Shown here: one piece after another, positions 16,311 through 26,227 of the stretch
Layout of the letters: every line of letters starts with the position of its first letter
Position numbering within the stretch: the stretch's first letter is position 1
Source of the DNA: Nitrososphaerota archaeon
Lineage (GTDB): Archaea; Thermoproteota; Nitrososphaeria; Nitrososphaerales; Nitrosopumilaceae
NCBI GenBank assembly: GCA_028867675.1
Contig: JAGWGA010000012.1
Coordinates: 1 to 46,053, forward strand
Length of the DNA stretch: 46,053 nucleotides
Reading direction: 5' to 3'
Program-made: the position numbers and the translations under genes
The notes under the pieces: model-generated
Seen by the model: the letters and a program-made list of their open reading frames with translations, nothing else
Databases searched by the model: none
What the model was told of the DNA's origin: nothing

Positions 16311-17177
16311 TTATAAGCCTTTCTTGAGATTTTTCAAGTTTTCTACGATCTTAATAATATCATTTGTAGCTTTAACATTATGAGTTCGTATTACATCAGC
16401 ACCGTATAGAGCAGCAAAAGTTTCTGCTGCAAGAGAACCATAGAGTCTCTTTTCAGGATCTTTTTCACCCAACATTTCCCCTATGAATGATTTTCTTGAA
16501 ATCGAAACTAGAATAGGATATTGATCTTTTATTTTGTTCAAGTTTTTCAGTACTAGCATATCTCTTTTTAGCCAGTCAGAATTTATTTTTGTGAACAATA
16601 TACCTTGTGCCTTTTTTCTAAAAAAACCAAGTGCTGGATCTACTACAATCTTGTTCTTTGAGATTCCAGATTTTAATGCCATTGAGACACTTTGAAGAAT
16701 TAATTTTTTTGCCTGCATCACCTGGTTTCCTCTAATCAATTCATTGCTAAATGCACATACAATAACAGAAGGAGAATATTCCTCTAGTATGTCAATCATC
16801 TTTTTGTCATATTTTAAGCCTGAAACATCATTGACAATCTCTGCACCTAATTGAAGAGCAACTTTTGCTACCTTTGCTCTACATGTATCAATAGAGACTG
16901 GTAATTTTGAGACTTTTCTGACAGTTTCAATAGCATTTGTAATTCGGTTAATTTCTTTATCCTCTGAGACTAGAGTTTTGTTATATGGTGCAGTTGACAT
17001 TCCTCCAACATCAATAAAATCAGCACCATCTTCTTCCATTAGTTTTGCAGTTTTTGCTATAGTTTGTTTATCAGTAAATACCGATTTATTATAAAATGAT
17101 TCTGGACTAGTGTTAATAATTCCCATTATCCGTATTGGATTAGAATCGCCTACTCTAACTTCTGCCAGTTTATGCAT
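16311..17177 (-). CDS. folP: Dihydropteroate synthase family protein
   Basis: TIM-barrel pterin-binding enzyme. Motifs IMGIINTSPESFY (DHPS motif I), ADFIDVGGMSTAP, VSIDTCRAKVA, EIVNDVSGL, VDPALGFFRKK, and the C-terminal SISRKSFIG...RTHNVKA (Lys/Arg/His of the pterin/pABA site). The ATG at 17177 gives an N-terminus that fits the family; the frame continues upstream to 17258, across the divergent gene. It is divergent from mptE, whose enzyme makes pterin pyrophosphate, so the pair plausibly form consecutive steps of folate or methanopterin-like cofactor synthesis. The exact second substrate is not shown. Confidence 0.88.
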   Translation of the reverse strand: MHKLAEVRVGDSNPIRIMGIINTSPESFYNKSVFTDKQTIAKTAKLMEEDGADFIDVGGMSTAPYNKTLVSEDKEINRITNAIETVRKVSKLPVSIDTCRAKVAKVALQLGAEIVNDVSGLKYDKKMIDILEEYSPSVIVCAFSNELIRGNQVMQAKKLILQSVSMALKSGISKNKIVVDPALGFFRKKAQGILFTKINSDWLKRDMLVLKNLNKIKDQYPILVSISRKSFIGEMLGEKDPEKRLYGSLAAETFAALYGADVIRTHNVKATNDIIKIVENLKNLKKGL

Positions 17178-17213
17178 ATGGTTTATGATTAACCCAGATA
17201 CATTTAGACTTAG

Positions 17214-17954
17214 ATGGAATTGAATGATTGGCAAAAAAAATATCAAGAGATTCTTCATGAATTTAATTACAACAGGTTAAGAGAGATAAGATCAGCCAAG
17301 ATTCTTGATTTATTTCTAAAAACCAAATTACCGTTAAACAAATTAGAAAGAAAAATTAAAAACAAAACTGTTTTTGTTATTGGTGCCGGACCATCTCTTG
17401 TTTCTTCCATAGAATATCTAAAAAAATTTAAAAAATTTACCAAGATTGTGGCTGATGGTGCAACCCAAGCGCTGATTGAAAATCAGATCATACCAGATAT
17501 TGTAGTGACTGATCTTGATGGAAATATGGATTATCTAAAAAAAGCATCAGAATCCAAGTCGATAATGATTGTCCATTCACATGGAGACAACATTAACAAA
17601 CTTCCATATGCAATTTTATTCAAATATTGTTTAGGCACTACAGAAGACAAACCATTTGGAAAAATTAGAAATTTTGGCGGTTTTACAGATGGTGATAGAT
17701 GTGTATTTCTTGCCAATCATTTTGGAGCCTCTAGGATCATTCTGATTGGAATGGATTTTGGAACTATCATAGGAAAATATTCCAAGGAAAGAACCCAAAA
17801 CAAAGAAATAAAATTAAAAAAATTAAAGAAGGGGAAATCTCTCTTGGAATGGCTAGCCTCAGAAAGTAATGCTGATCTTTATACAACGTCCCAGCCAATA
17901 CCAGGATTCAAAAATATAGAAATTACAGATCTTCAAAAGTTAGTCAGACAGTAG
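17214..17954 (+). CDS. mptE: 6-hydroxymethyl-7,8-dihydropterin pyrophosphokinase, archaeal MptE type
   Basis: Archaeal (DUF115) kinase unrelated to bacterial FolK, phosphorylating 6-hydroxymethyl-dihydropterin. The 246-residue protein has the family motifs VFVIGAGPSLVSS (about residues 54-66), VADGATQALI, IPDIVVTDLDG, VHSHGDN and RIILIGMDFG. The ATG at 17214 leaves 36 nt to the divergent folP start. Both the fold and the neighbour support the role. Confidence 0.88.
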   Translation: MELNDWQKKYQEILHEFNYNRLREIRSAKILDLFLKTKLPLNKLERKIKNKTVFVIGAGPSLVSSIEYLKKFKKFTKIVADGATQALIENQIIPDIVVTDLDGNMDYLKKASESKSIMIVHSHGDNINKLPYAILFKYCLGTTEDKPFGKIRNFGGFTDGDRCVFLANHFGASRIILIGMDFGTIIGKYSKERTQNKEIKLKKLKKGKSLLEWLASESNADLYTTSQPIPGFKNIEITDLQKLVRQ

Positions 17955-17960
17955 AGCTTG

Positions 17961-17974
17961 TTTTAATATTTATT
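17961..17974 (+). promoter_or_regulatory. TATA box upstream of the unknown gene and guaA
   Basis: TTTTAATATTTATT ends 24 nt before the ATG at 17998; spacing fits a leaderless promoter that could drive both the 17998 gene and guaA. Confidence 0.5.
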
Positions 17975-17997
17975 ATCCATTTAACAATAGAAAAAAC

Positions 17998-18576
17998 ATG
18001 GATTATTCAGAGGAGAATATGCGTGAAATTCTAGAATTAAGAGAATGGATCTCTGAAGAAATTGAAAAAAGAGAAAGAGAGATAGACAAATTTCAACAAA
18101 ATATTCGTATTCTAGATTCCCTTGTCAAGCAATCAAGCTTTAGTAAAGCATCATCACTTGTATCATCCAGTAAACAAAGTATGCAATCAAGTCAACAAAA
18201 TGTTCAATCAAGCCAGCAAACATCTTCTATAATTCCCATCAAGACATCAGACAGCAAAATTTTAGCAAATGCACATGTAACTCCTGATGAATTAGTAATT
18301 ATTCCATCAGAAGATACTATCTTAGATGTAGAAACACATCCGTTCAAGTCATTTTTTATTGGGAGAATAATTGGAGGAATGGAAAGTCAAGATAGACTAG
18401 ATGTTCAAAATGGTAAGATCCCACAAAATACAGCAATATCATGTCTGGTAAACAAAGAGGGTAATAGAATCAAAGAGATTCTCATCAAGAATTATCGTCA
18501 AAAAGAAAGAGTAACCGAGATAATAAATACAGTAACGTGGTCATTTTCCAGAATGATTGAAAATTCTCAAAAGTGA
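17998..18576 (+). CDS. Unknown protein: N-terminal coiled coil, Ser/Gln linker, compact C-terminal domain
   Basis: 192 residues. Residues 1-45 are highly charged and helical (REWISEEIEKREREIDKFQQ), predicted coiled coil. Residues about 48-78 are a Ser/Gln-rich linker (SSKQSMQSSQQNVQSSQQ). From about residue 80 there is a folded domain with strands (VTPDELVIIPSE, FIGRIIGGMESQD, AISCLVNKEGNRIKEILIKNY) and a final helix. No catalytic motif or named family is evident. It has its own TATA box and ends 4 nt before guaA, so the two are probably co-transcribed. It may be specific to Thaumarchaeota. Confidence 0.8.
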   Translation: MDYSEENMREILELREWISEEIEKREREIDKFQQNIRILDSLVKQSSFSKASSLVSSSKQSMQSSQQNVQSSQQTSSIIPIKTSDSKILANAHVTPDELVIIPSEDTILDVETHPFKSFFIGRIIGGMESQDRLDVQNGKIPQNTAISCLVNKEGNRIKEILIKNYRQKERVTEIINTVTWSFSRMIENSQK

Positions 18577-18580
18577 TGTT

Positions 18581-20104
18581 ATGGATAAAATAATTGTATT
18601 AGATTTTGGTTCTCAATATAGTCACCTCATTTGTAGAAGAATTAGGGAATTTTCAGTTTATTCTGAACTTGTACCATATAACATATCACCTGAAGAACTA
18701 AAGAAGATGAATCCAAAGGGGATTGTATTTAGTGGAGGACCTGCAAGTGTGTATAACGAGGATTCTCCCAAGCCAGTTAATGGAATATTTGAGATGGGAC
18801 TTCCAGTTCTTGGGATATGTTACGGCCACCAGTTAATCGTCAACGAGTTTGGAGGCAAGGTTAAACGGTCTCACAAGGAGTATGGCTCTTCATTACTTAG
18901 TGTAGATAGTGATTCGGATTTACTTTCTGGAATTGGTAAATCAACAAGAGCATGGATGAGCCATGGTGATGCCGCTGAAAGTTTGCCTCAAGGATTTGAA
19001 GTAATAGGGCATACCGAGAATTCTTTTGCGGCAGCAATTGCAAATAGACAAAAAATGGTATATGGTATTCAATTTCATCCAGAGGTAATACACACTGAAA
19101 ATGGAGTTCAAGTTTTAAGGAATTTTGTTCTAAACATATGTAAAGCAAAACAAGATTGGACCTTGGAGAATTTCATAGAAACAACAGTATCAGAAATTTC
19201 AAAGATTGATGGTAATGTATTATGTGGAATAAGCGGAGGTATTGATTCTACAGTAGCTGCATTATTGATTCAAAGAGCAATAGGAGGTAGACTCAAATGT
19301 GTTTTTGTTGATAATGGACTTTTGCGATTTGATGAAGAAGCAGAAGTTGAAAAGATGTTCCAAGATAACTTTGGCATGAATTTCACGGTAATAAATGGAA
19401 AAGAGAGATTTCTTTCTAGACTACATGGAATAACTGATCCTGAGAAAAAACGAATGATTGTTGGAGAAGAATTCGTCAAGGTATTTACAGAATTTGCCGA
19501 AAAGAACGGTCCCTTCAAATGGTTAGCTCAGGGTACATTGTATCCAGATGTTATTGAGAGTGGAGTTTCCAAGGGTCCTGCAGCAGTAATTAAGACTCAT
19601 CACAATGTTGGAGGACTACCATCATGGCTTCATTTACAAGTATTAGAGCCACTTAGATTTCTTTACAAGGATGAAGTAAGAAAAGTTGGAAAAATTTTAG
19701 GAGTACCTGACCACCTTCTCAATCGTCATCCATTTCCAGGTCCAGGTCTTGCTGTAAGAATAATGGGAGAAGTAACACCAGAAAAACTACAGATAAGCAA
19801 ACATGCAAGTAAGATTGTCGAGGATGAGCTTTTTGCATCTGGATGGTACGACAAGGTTTGGCAGGCTTATGCAGCTGTTGGAGATGACAGAGCCGTAGGA
19901 GTGGTTGGAGACGAGAGAAAATACGGTCATGTAGTTCTTGTTAGAATAGTGGATTCTATTGATGCCATGACTGCAGATTGGACAAGACTGCCGTCTGAGA
20001 TACTTGAGAGAATTAGCAATAGAATTACAAATGAAGTAGAAGATGTGGCTTGGGTAAGCTATGTAATTTCAAGCAAACCACCTGCTACAATAGAGCCTCA
20101 ATAA
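18581..20104 (+). CDS. guaA: GMP synthase (glutamine-hydrolysing) GuaA
   Basis: Single-chain enzyme, unlike the split two-subunit form of many euryarchaea. N-terminal glutaminase has C80 in VLGICYGHQ and the HPE motif in IQFHPEVIHT. The ATP pyrophosphatase has the PP-loop SGGIDSTVAALL, followed by the dimerisation domain (HPFPGPGLAVRIMGE to the C-terminal SSKPPATIEPQ). The ATG at 18581 follows the previous stop by 4 nt; a TTG at 18557 is open but adds non-family residues. 507 residues, full length. Confidence 0.96.
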   Translation: MDKIIVLDFGSQYSHLICRRIREFSVYSELVPYNISPEELKKMNPKGIVFSGGPASVYNEDSPKPVNGIFEMGLPVLGICYGHQLIVNEFGGKVKRSHKEYGSSLLSVDSDSDLLSGIGKSTRAWMSHGDAAESLPQGFEVIGHTENSFAAAIANRQKMVYGIQFHPEVIHTENGVQVLRNFVLNICKAKQDWTLENFIETTVSEISKIDGNVLCGISGGIDSTVAALLIQRAIGGRLKCVFVDNGLLRFDEEAEVEKMFQDNFGMNFTVINGKERFLSRLHGITDPEKKRMIVGEEFVKVFTEFAEKNGPFKWLAQGTLYPDVIESGVSKGPAAVIKTHHNVGGLPSWLHLQVLEPLRFLYKDEVRKVGKILGVPDHLLNRHPFPGPGLAVRIMGEVTPEKLQISKHASKIVEDELFASGWYDKVWQAYAAVGDDRAVGVVGDERKYGHVVLVRIVDSIDAMTADWTRLPSEILERISNRITNEVEDVAWVSYVISSKPPATIEPQ

Positions 20105-20162
20105 AAATAAAAAATTGCTTCAAAGAATTAATTCTAATTTAAAAGAAAATTTTTAAAAAATT

Positions 20163-21563
20163 CTAAGGTACTACGTTAATTCTAGCAGTCGGTGGTTGAT
20201 TACCTAGAGTTACAGTAATCTGCACTGTACTGGAATCTTGTCCATACTTGTTGCTGACTGTGAGTTTGAACCCTAGTGTTTTAGAGTGACCATAGTCAAC
20301 AGTTGGTGAGTAGAATACTGGGTGAGCAGTTCCACTTAATATTATAGTCACTGGATCACCACTGGTTTGTACCCATTTGTATTGTAGAGGAGCTGCACCG
20401 GTGCTAGCACTTCCATCCAATACAACTCTTGTATTTGGATCTACGGTTTGTGCTTGACCTGCATCAGCTACTGGGGGTTGTCCTGGTGTTGGTAGATTGT
20501 TAATCTTAACTGTAACTGAACAAGATGGAATGTCAGCAGCATTATCAGTAACATCTAATGTAAATTGAAGTGTGCTACTTGGACCATTTGGTGTTGGTGC
20601 TACAAATGATGGGCTCATATCAGTGTTAGATGACAATTTTACTAGTGGTCCAGAAACTTGTCTCCAGTAGTATGATATTGTATCAGCACTTGGATTTGCA
20701 ACTGAAACTGGTAGTCTAACTAATGTATTAGAATTAACAGAAACATCTTGACATGTTACAGTTGGGTTTTGATGTGTACTCTTTACGGTGACTTTGGTCA
20801 TAGCTGCTGCTTTGCCTCCATGTCCATCATCTGCAGTAAAGACAAATAACATTTCAACAGAACCGCCAGGTGTTACTGAAGGAGCAATAAATGAAGTATC
20901 AGTATTAGAATTAGATGATAGTTGTACGCTTGGACCAGAATACTGACCCCAAGCTAATGTCAATGGATCATTGTCTGGATCTGTTGCAGTACCCTTGAGA
21001 GAGACTGTGGCACCTTCGTCTACTACTTGATCAGGATTTACTGTAACAACTGGAGGATGGTTTCTATGTAAAACTACAACATTGAAAGTTGTAGTATCCT
21101 GTCCACCATATCCATCATCTACTGTTAATGATAGTTTTAATGATTTTACTTCATTTGCTGGAACTGGTGGACTAATGAAAGATATTACTGCAGAACTTGG
21201 ACTTGGAGCAAATTGTACCTTGTCGCCAGATACTTGACCCCATTGATAAGTTAATTTTTTGCCAACATCAGGAGTGTTTGATTTGAGACCTGAAAGTGTT
21301 ACCTTGGTATTTTCATAAACTACAATGGTATCTGCCAATGCACCTTGTAAGAAATACTGGTTTAGAGTACCTGATTTAGCACCACTTGTGGTATAGAATT
21401 TAGCACAATAAACATGATCTGAACCTTGGAATTGTTGAATGCATTGTTGAAGGAATAGTGCAGTATTATCAGATGCGGTACCAGTTTGAGCATGTGCAGA
21501 CATTGGTAAAACAGAAGAGAATATCATCACCGCTAGTATAGGAACAAAGAATTTGTAATTCAA
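20163..21563 (-). CDS. Secreted protein with about four PKD/REJ-like beta-sandwich repeats
   Basis: I take the TTG at 21563 as start: it lies 27 nt from a TATA box and gives a clean signal peptide (MNYKFFVPILAVMIFSSVLP, then MSAHAQ). A Cys-containing N-terminal segment (CIQQFQGSDHVYC) is followed by about four repeats of roughly 90 residues with the signatures W-x-Q-x-S-G, SFIAP/SFVAP, L-x-F-x-x-T-V-x-D and H/N-PPV. These are PKD-like domains used in surface adhesion. The protein stops right after NQPPTARINVVP, the first strand of what would be another repeat. No C-terminal anchor is seen. Confidence 0.85.
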   Translation of the reverse strand: MNYKFFVPILAVMIFSSVLPMSAHAQTGTASDNTALFLQQCIQQFQGSDHVYCAKFYTTSGAKSGTLNQYFLQGALADTIVVYENTKVTLSGLKSNTPDVGKKLTYQWGQVSGDKVQFAPSPSSAVISFISPPVPANEVKSLKLSLTVDDGYGGQDTTTFNVVVLHRNHPPVVTVNPDQVVDEGATVSLKGTATDPDNDPLTLAWGQYSGPSVQLSSNSNTDTSFIAPSVTPGGSVEMLFVFTADDGHGGKAAAMTKVTVKSTHQNPTVTCQDVSVNSNTLVRLPVSVANPSADTISYYWRQVSGPLVKLSSNTDMSPSFVAPTPNGPSSTLQFTLDVTDNAADIPSCSVTVKINNLPTPGQPPVADAGQAQTVDPNTRVVLDGSASTGAAPLQYKWVQTSGDPVTIILSGTAHPVFYSPTVDYGHSKTLGFKLTVSNKYGQDSSTVQITVTLGNQPPTARINVVP

Positions 21564-21583
21564 CTTGTCAGATCTAAATTTTA

Positions 21584-21595
21584 GATTATTAAAAA
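21584..21595 (-). promoter_or_regulatory. TATA box of the PKD-repeat protein gene
   Basis: Minus strand TTTTTAATAATC, centred 27 nt before the TTG at 21563. It lies inside the longer open frame, which argues against starts further upstream. Confidence 0.55.
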
Positions 21596-21693
21596 CCTTT
21601 CTCTCAATTTGTAATATTGAGAGGATCAATTTTTTGATCTAAAAACATGGTTGAAAATGCCAATTTAGTCGATTTTATACAATAATTGAAGAC

Positions 21694-22707
21694 CTAATGA
21701 GTATTAGCCCTGATAAATGACAAAACTTGATCTTTTGTTGGCGGAATCCCTTGAGAGTTGCCAACGTATAATGAAGCTGTACCATTTGCAAATTCAAGTC
21801 TTTCTTTGGAATCCAGATTAGCAAGATAACCAAGTAGATTTGCAGCATCCCAGACATCTCCAGCTCCTGTTACAAATTTTGGTTCTACCGGGAAAGACTT
21901 GACAAATTCTACCTCTTTTCCATTTGACCAATATGATCCCATTGAAGTATGAAGATCAATGGATATTGAAGCTCTCTTGGCCAATTCAAGTACTAGTTTC
22001 CTATTTTCTTTTTCTCCTGAAATCGTGTCCAATCCCATCTGCATGAGAAGAATATTACATTCATTTTCGTTTATACATAAAGAGTCCAAATAACCTGCAA
22101 GTTTGGCTAGTGCATCTTTGAATTCCTCAGGCCTTGTTTGAATATCGGCAGGGTCTAGGAAATGAAGTGAGGATTTGGACATTGAAAAGGCAAATTGTGA
22201 GAGTTCTGTTCCTTTTTTATTACTTGCCCAATTAGTTACAATTACTGCATCTGCACTTTGTAGTATGGCTTGTTCTTTCATTCCAAGTTTTTCTGGACCA
22301 AAGTTTTCATTATCTCCCAAGTCAGAGATCATTATATTTACAACATTACCAGCATTGTTGAATTCAAGTGATGTTGTTCTTCCGGGTTTTCCATCAATTA
22401 TAAAAAGTGAGACATTACTAAATCCAGAAAAAGTTTCTTTTATCATGTAAGTTCCAGCTTTGTCTGCAATTGTAATTAGTGATACTGGGCAGCCAAGTCT
22501 TGCAAGTGCAAAAGCAACATTTGTAGCATTTCCACCTTTTAGATCTGTTTGGGAAATTCCGCGAATGCTTCCACCTAATTTGCTTTTTTCTAAAATTTGA
22601 TTGTAGAGTTGATTTAGATTTGGAATTTTTATAACACGATCAAGAAAAAAATCATTTAGAACAACAACTGGATTAATTAGATTTAGATTTTCTAACTTTT
22701 CTAACAT
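21694..22707 (-). CDS. PfkB-family sugar/nucleoside kinase
   Basis: Ribokinase-fold kinase of 337 residues. Substrate-side motif LKGGNATNVAFALARLG (about residues 56-72) and the ATP/catalytic motif VTGAGDVWDAANLLGYL with the catalytic base D284. The lid strand region contains GRTTSLEF. The Trp in GAGDVWDAA is less usual than Phe in this family. The substrate cannot be told from sequence; candidates include ribose, a nucleoside or a sugar phosphate. It begins 8 nt after the thermosome gene on the same strand, so co-transcription is possible. Confidence 0.85.
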   Translation of the reverse strand: MLEKLENLNLINPVVVLNDFFLDRVIKIPNLNQLYNQILEKSKLGGSIRGISQTDLKGGNATNVAFALARLGCPVSLITIADKAGTYMIKETFSGFSNVSLFIIDGKPGRTTSLEFNNAGNVVNIMISDLGDNENFGPEKLGMKEQAILQSADAVIVTNWASNKKGTELSQFAFSMSKSSLHFLDPADIQTRPEEFKDALAKLAGYLDSLCINENECNILLMQMGLDTISGEKENRKLVLELAKRASISIDLHTSMGSYWSNGKEVEFVKSFPVEPKFVTGAGDVWDAANLLGYLANLDSKERLEFANGTASLYVGNSQGIPPTKDQVLSFIRANTH

Positions 22708-22715
22708 GAAAAGGC

Positions 22716-24341
22716 TTAGCCCATAGGTGGACCTCTTCCGCCGCCACCTCGGCCGCCGGATGAGGCAATAACATCATCAATTCTAAGTATCATGCATGCA
22801 GCTTCTGTTGCAGATTTTATTATCTGCTCTTTTACTGCTACAGGTTCAATGATATCAATAGAGAACATGTCTGCAACTCGGGTATTTCTTGCATCAATTC
22901 CTGTCCATTTTCTTCCTTGACTGTGTTTTGCACGAAGTGTAACCATTGTGTTGATTGGATCCATTCCTGCATTTTCAGCAATTGTAAGTGGGATAATTTC
23001 TAATGCTTCAGCATATTTTTTGATTGCAAGTTGTTCTCTTCCTTCAAATTTATTTGCCCATTCCTTTAGGTGCGATGCCAAGAATTCCTCTGGGGCTCCC
23101 CCTCCAGCAACAACTGCTGGTTTTTCTATTACATCCTTGACAACCATGAGTGAATCATGCATAGATCTATCAACTTCGTCTACAACTCTTTGAGAGCCTC
23201 CTCTTAGCAATAATGTGATGGCTTTTGGATTTTTGCAGCCCTCAATGAAGACCCATTTGTCTGTCTCAACTTTTCTCTGTTCAACAAGTTCTGCTGCACC
23301 CAAGTCCTTTGGAGTCATGTCATCAATATTGCTACTAATTCTGCCTCCAGTTGCCTTGGAAAGTTTTGTCATATCACTTTCTTTTACTCTTCTGACTGAA
23401 AGTATGCCTTGTTTAGCTAGATAATGTTGTGCAATGTCATCTATACCCTTTTGACAAATCAGTACATTTGCTCCAATTTGATGAATCTTGTCTACCATTG
23501 ATTTGAGCATTCTATTTTCTTCTTCTAGGAACATCTGCATCTGAGTTGGGTCGCTAATTCTAATTTCTGCACTCATCTCAGTTTTTTCTATTTCTAGAGC
23601 GGAATTTAGTAATGCAATTTTTGCTTTTTCTATTTTAGTTGGCATTCCACTGTGAACAACTTCTTTGTCAAGCACTATACCTTTGATAAATTGAGTATTT
23701 CTAATAGAGCCACCTGCTTTCTTTTCTACTTTGATATTGTCAAGATCTACTCTATGTCCTTCTGCCTCTTTTTCTACAATCTGAAGAATTGAATCTACTA
23801 CTAGTTTGGATAGCATATCACTATCTTCAGAGATTAGCTTTGATTGCATACTTGTTTTTGCAATTTTTAGTAGAATTTCTTTTTCACTTGGACCTACTTG
23901 CTTTGCAAGTTCTGTAAGAAGTAAAAGTGCTTTTTCTGCTGCTGCTTGATATCCTTCAATAATTACGGTAGCATGAACATCTTTTTCTAAAAGTTCTTCG
24001 GCCTTTGCTAAAAGAGCACCGCCAAAGACCACAGATGATGTTGTTCCATCACCCACTTCATTATCAACAGTTTTTGAAATTTCTACCATCATTTTTGCTG
24101 CAGGATGTTGTACATCAATTTCTTTGAGAATGGTAGCACCGTCATTTGTAATTGTAACGTCACCTAGAGAATCTACTAGCATTTTATCCATTCCACGTGG
24201 TCCAAGGCTAGTTCTTACAAGTTCTGCAACTAACTTTGCTGCAGCAATGTTATTCTTTTGTGCGTCTCTTCCCTTTTGTTGTAAAGCACTTTCTTTTAGT
24301 ACTAATACAGGTCCTTGTGGTGTTTGTTGAATAGATGCCAA
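22716..24341 (-). CDS. thsA: Thermosome (group II chaperonin) subunit
   Basis: ATP-dependent protein-folding ring subunit, 541 residues. Signature segments: [42 protein letters not shown] (ATPase), [14 protein letters not shown] and the C-terminal [17 protein letters not shown]. The tail is Gly/Arg-rich ([15 protein letters not shown]). The TTG start lies 27 nt from a TATA box. Thaumarchaea often have more than one subunit gene; which one this is cannot be told here. Confidence 0.97.
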   Translation of the reverse strand: MASIQQTPQGPVLVLKESALQQKGRDAQKNNIAAAKLVAELVRTSLGPRGMDKMLVDSLGDVTITNDGATILKEIDVQHPAAKMMVEISKTVDNEVGDGTTSSVVFGGALLAKAEELLEKDVHATVIIEGYQAAAEKALLLLTELAKQVGPSEKEILLKIAKTSMQSKLISEDSDMLSKLVVDSILQIVEKEAEGHRVDLDNIKVEKKAGGSIRNTQFIKGIVLDKEVVHSGMPTKIEKAKIALLNSALEIEKTEMSAEIRISDPTQMQMFLEEENRMLKSMVDKIHQIGANVLICQKGIDDIAQHYLAKQGILSVRRVKESDMTKLSKATGGRISSNIDDMTPKDLGAAELVEQRKVETDKWVFIEGCKNPKAITLLLRGGSQRVVDEVDRSMHDSLMVVKDVIEKPAVVAGGGAPEEFLASHLKEWANKFEGREQLAIKKYAEALEIIPLTIAENAGMDPINTMVTLRAKHSQGRKWTGIDARNTRVADMFSIDIIEPVAVKEQIIKSATEAACMILRIDDVIASSGGRGGGGRGPPMG

Positions 24342-24363
24342 AATTAATTTCCCTTAGTTCGTG

Positions 24364-24372
24364 TAATTAATT
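24364..24372 (-). promoter_or_regulatory. TATA box of the thermosome gene
   Basis: AATTAATTA on the minus strand, centred 27 nt before the TTG start, in the 46-nt gap after the adenine deaminase gene. Confidence 0.5.
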
Positions 24373-24387
24373 GCCCCTTTTAATACC

Positions 24388-26160
24388 TTATTGGTTCAAG
24401 ATCTCTAAATATCTTCTATTCTTAACGTCTACAACACCAGTGTGCAAGATCCGAACCTCGGGTAACGCAAGAAACGGTAAGAAAAGAGGAATAAGATGAG
24501 GATTTTTGAATTTACATCCAGTTTCTATCAATTTAGAATCAATACTTGAATACTCTTCCAATGTTTTCTCAAAAGGTAAAGAGGATATCAGACCAGCTAT
24601 TGGTAACGAGAACTTGCTTAGAACATTACTATTTTTAGATACTAGTATGCCCCCCTGCATCTTAGTTAGACTATTTGCAACAAATGCCATGTCTTTTTCA
24701 TTTGAGCCTATAACTATCATATCGTTTTCGTGAAAACTTTGTGTACATCCAAATGCTCCAATATCAGCACCAAAATTTCTCAAAAATGCTACAGTCTTTT
24801 TTCCAGTACCATATGTCCTGTCAATCGCAGCAACCTTCCATACATCTTTATCGTGTGATGCTACTACATTGCCATCTTTTACTTGAAGATCTTCCTTATC
24901 CATTTTTGTTATGATTTCGGTATCAAGTCTGATTACTAGTGCTGATGCAGAATTTTCCTTGCTTTTTATAACAAAGTCTTGTTCCCCAAACTTTTTTCTT
25001 GTTTTTACAGTTTTGTTAATCCAATCAGGTATTACTGTTTTAGGCGTGTCTATTACAAGATTATTATGGGCTACAACCAATTTTCCACCTACAAAGACCT
25101 TGTTTGGTTTCATCTTTTCTAGATCATCTAAAACAAGAATATCAGCTAGTTTTCCAGGCGCAATTGCACCACGGTCTTTACTCATTCCATAATACTCAAA
25201 TGAGTTCTTTGATGCAATTGTGATAGCATCTATTGGGTCCATTCCTATAGAGATGGCTTTTCTGATACAATGATCAATTAGGCCATATTGGACAATATCA
25301 TTTGGAGTAACCCCATCGGTACAAAACATAAGTCTATCAAGATATGTTTTGTGAGATAGTACGTTAGGCAAAATTTTATCAAGGTCTCGTCTAATAGAAC
25401 CCTCTCTCATCATAACCCACATTCCAAGTCTCAGCCTTTCTAAGACTTGATCATAATCAATTGGTTCATGACATGAGAAAATTCCAGAAGCAATGTATGC
25501 ATTTAGCTTTTTATCGCTTGCACCTGCTGTATGTCCATTTATGATACCATTATTTTTTAAGACATAAGATATGCTTTCAACGGTTCTGGGATCTCTTGTG
25601 GTAACTCTAGTCCAAGAAAATACCTCCCCTAGACCCACGACGTCTTCTTTGTCAAGTCCTTTTTTCTCTTCTTTTTTGGTCAGGGTTCTTGCATGACTAA
25701 ATTTTCTATCAACTGGCAGCCCTCCAGGAATCACGTGAAAGACTCTAATTGGAAGACTTTGTGTCATTTTAATAAATTCCTTGAAACCTTCGTAACCGCA
25801 AACGCTTACAATATCAATTGGATCTGAAAACAAAGTAGTAGTACCAGACAAAAGCGATTTTTTTGCAAGTTCTGATGGAAGGATGTATTGATCTATGTGG
25901 ATATGAGGATCAACAAATCCTGGTGTGATGTATTTGTCCTGTAAATCAATTACTGCAGTCTTTTCTCCGACTGTATGGGATGCATTTTGTCCAACATATG
26001 CAATCCTATCTTTTTTTATTGCTACTTGAATTTGAGGTATAATTTCTCTTGAATATACGTTGACTAGCCTACAATTTTTCAAGACAATGTCTGCCTTGCT
26101 GTCACCCATAGCTACTGCATTGAGTGACAAAATCATGGAGGCAAGAGAGCTGGCCTTCAT
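24388..26160 (-). CDS. ade: Adenine deaminase
   Basis: Deaminates adenine to hypoxanthine in purine salvage. Amidohydrolase fold with metal motif FVDPHIHIDQYI, then NGHTAGASD, GVTPNDI, the RGAIAPGKLADILVLDDL turn, and the ADE-specific C-terminal domain (RTYGTGKKTVAFLRNFGADIGA and ITKMQGG-like MQGGILVSK). About 590 residues, full length. I prefer the ATG at 26160, 25 nt from a TATA box; a GTG six codons upstream is open. It is divergent from rpl44e. Confidence 0.92.
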   Translation of the reverse strand: MKASSLASMILSLNAVAMGDSKADIVLKNCRLVNVYSREIIPQIQVAIKKDRIAYVGQNASHTVGEKTAVIDLQDKYITPGFVDPHIHIDQYILPSELAKKSLLSGTTTLFSDPIDIVSVCGYEGFKEFIKMTQSLPIRVFHVIPGGLPVDRKFSHARTLTKKEEKKGLDKEDVVGLGEVFSWTRVTTRDPRTVESISYVLKNNGIINGHTAGASDKKLNAYIASGIFSCHEPIDYDQVLERLRLGMWVMMREGSIRRDLDKILPNVLSHKTYLDRLMFCTDGVTPNDIVQYGLIDHCIRKAISIGMDPIDAITIASKNSFEYYGMSKDRGAIAPGKLADILVLDDLEKMKPNKVFVGGKLVVAHNNLVIDTPKTVIPDWINKTVKTRKKFGEQDFVIKSKENSASALVIRLDTEIITKMDKEDLQVKDGNVVASHDKDVWKVAAIDRTYGTGKKTVAFLRNFGADIGAFGCTQSFHENDMIVIGSNEKDMAFVANSLTKMQGGILVSKNSNVLSKFSLPIAGLISSLPFEKTLEEYSSIDSKLIETGCKFKNPHLIPLFLPFLALPEVRILHTGVVDVKNRRYLEILNQ

Positions 26161-26180
26161 AGAGAAAGTATAGTTCACGA

Positions 26181-26204
26181 GATTATTAAAGCGATGTTTA
26201 AATT
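26181..26204. promoter_or_regulatory. Divergent promoter pair, ade (minus) and rpl44e (plus)
   Basis: Minus strand TTTAATAATC (26181-26190) lies about 25 nt before the ade ATG. Plus strand TTTAAATT (26197-26204) lies about 27 nt before the rpl44e ATG. Both fit leaderless archaeal promoters. Confidence 0.55.
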
Positions 26205-26227
26205 ACGGTCAGCGTTGCTCATTTTTT

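Noticed and set aside
17178-17258. Extended N-terminus of FolP containing a hydrophobic stretch
   Set aside because: The extra 27 residues would overlap the divergent mptE start; the ATG at 17177 gives the normal family N-terminus.
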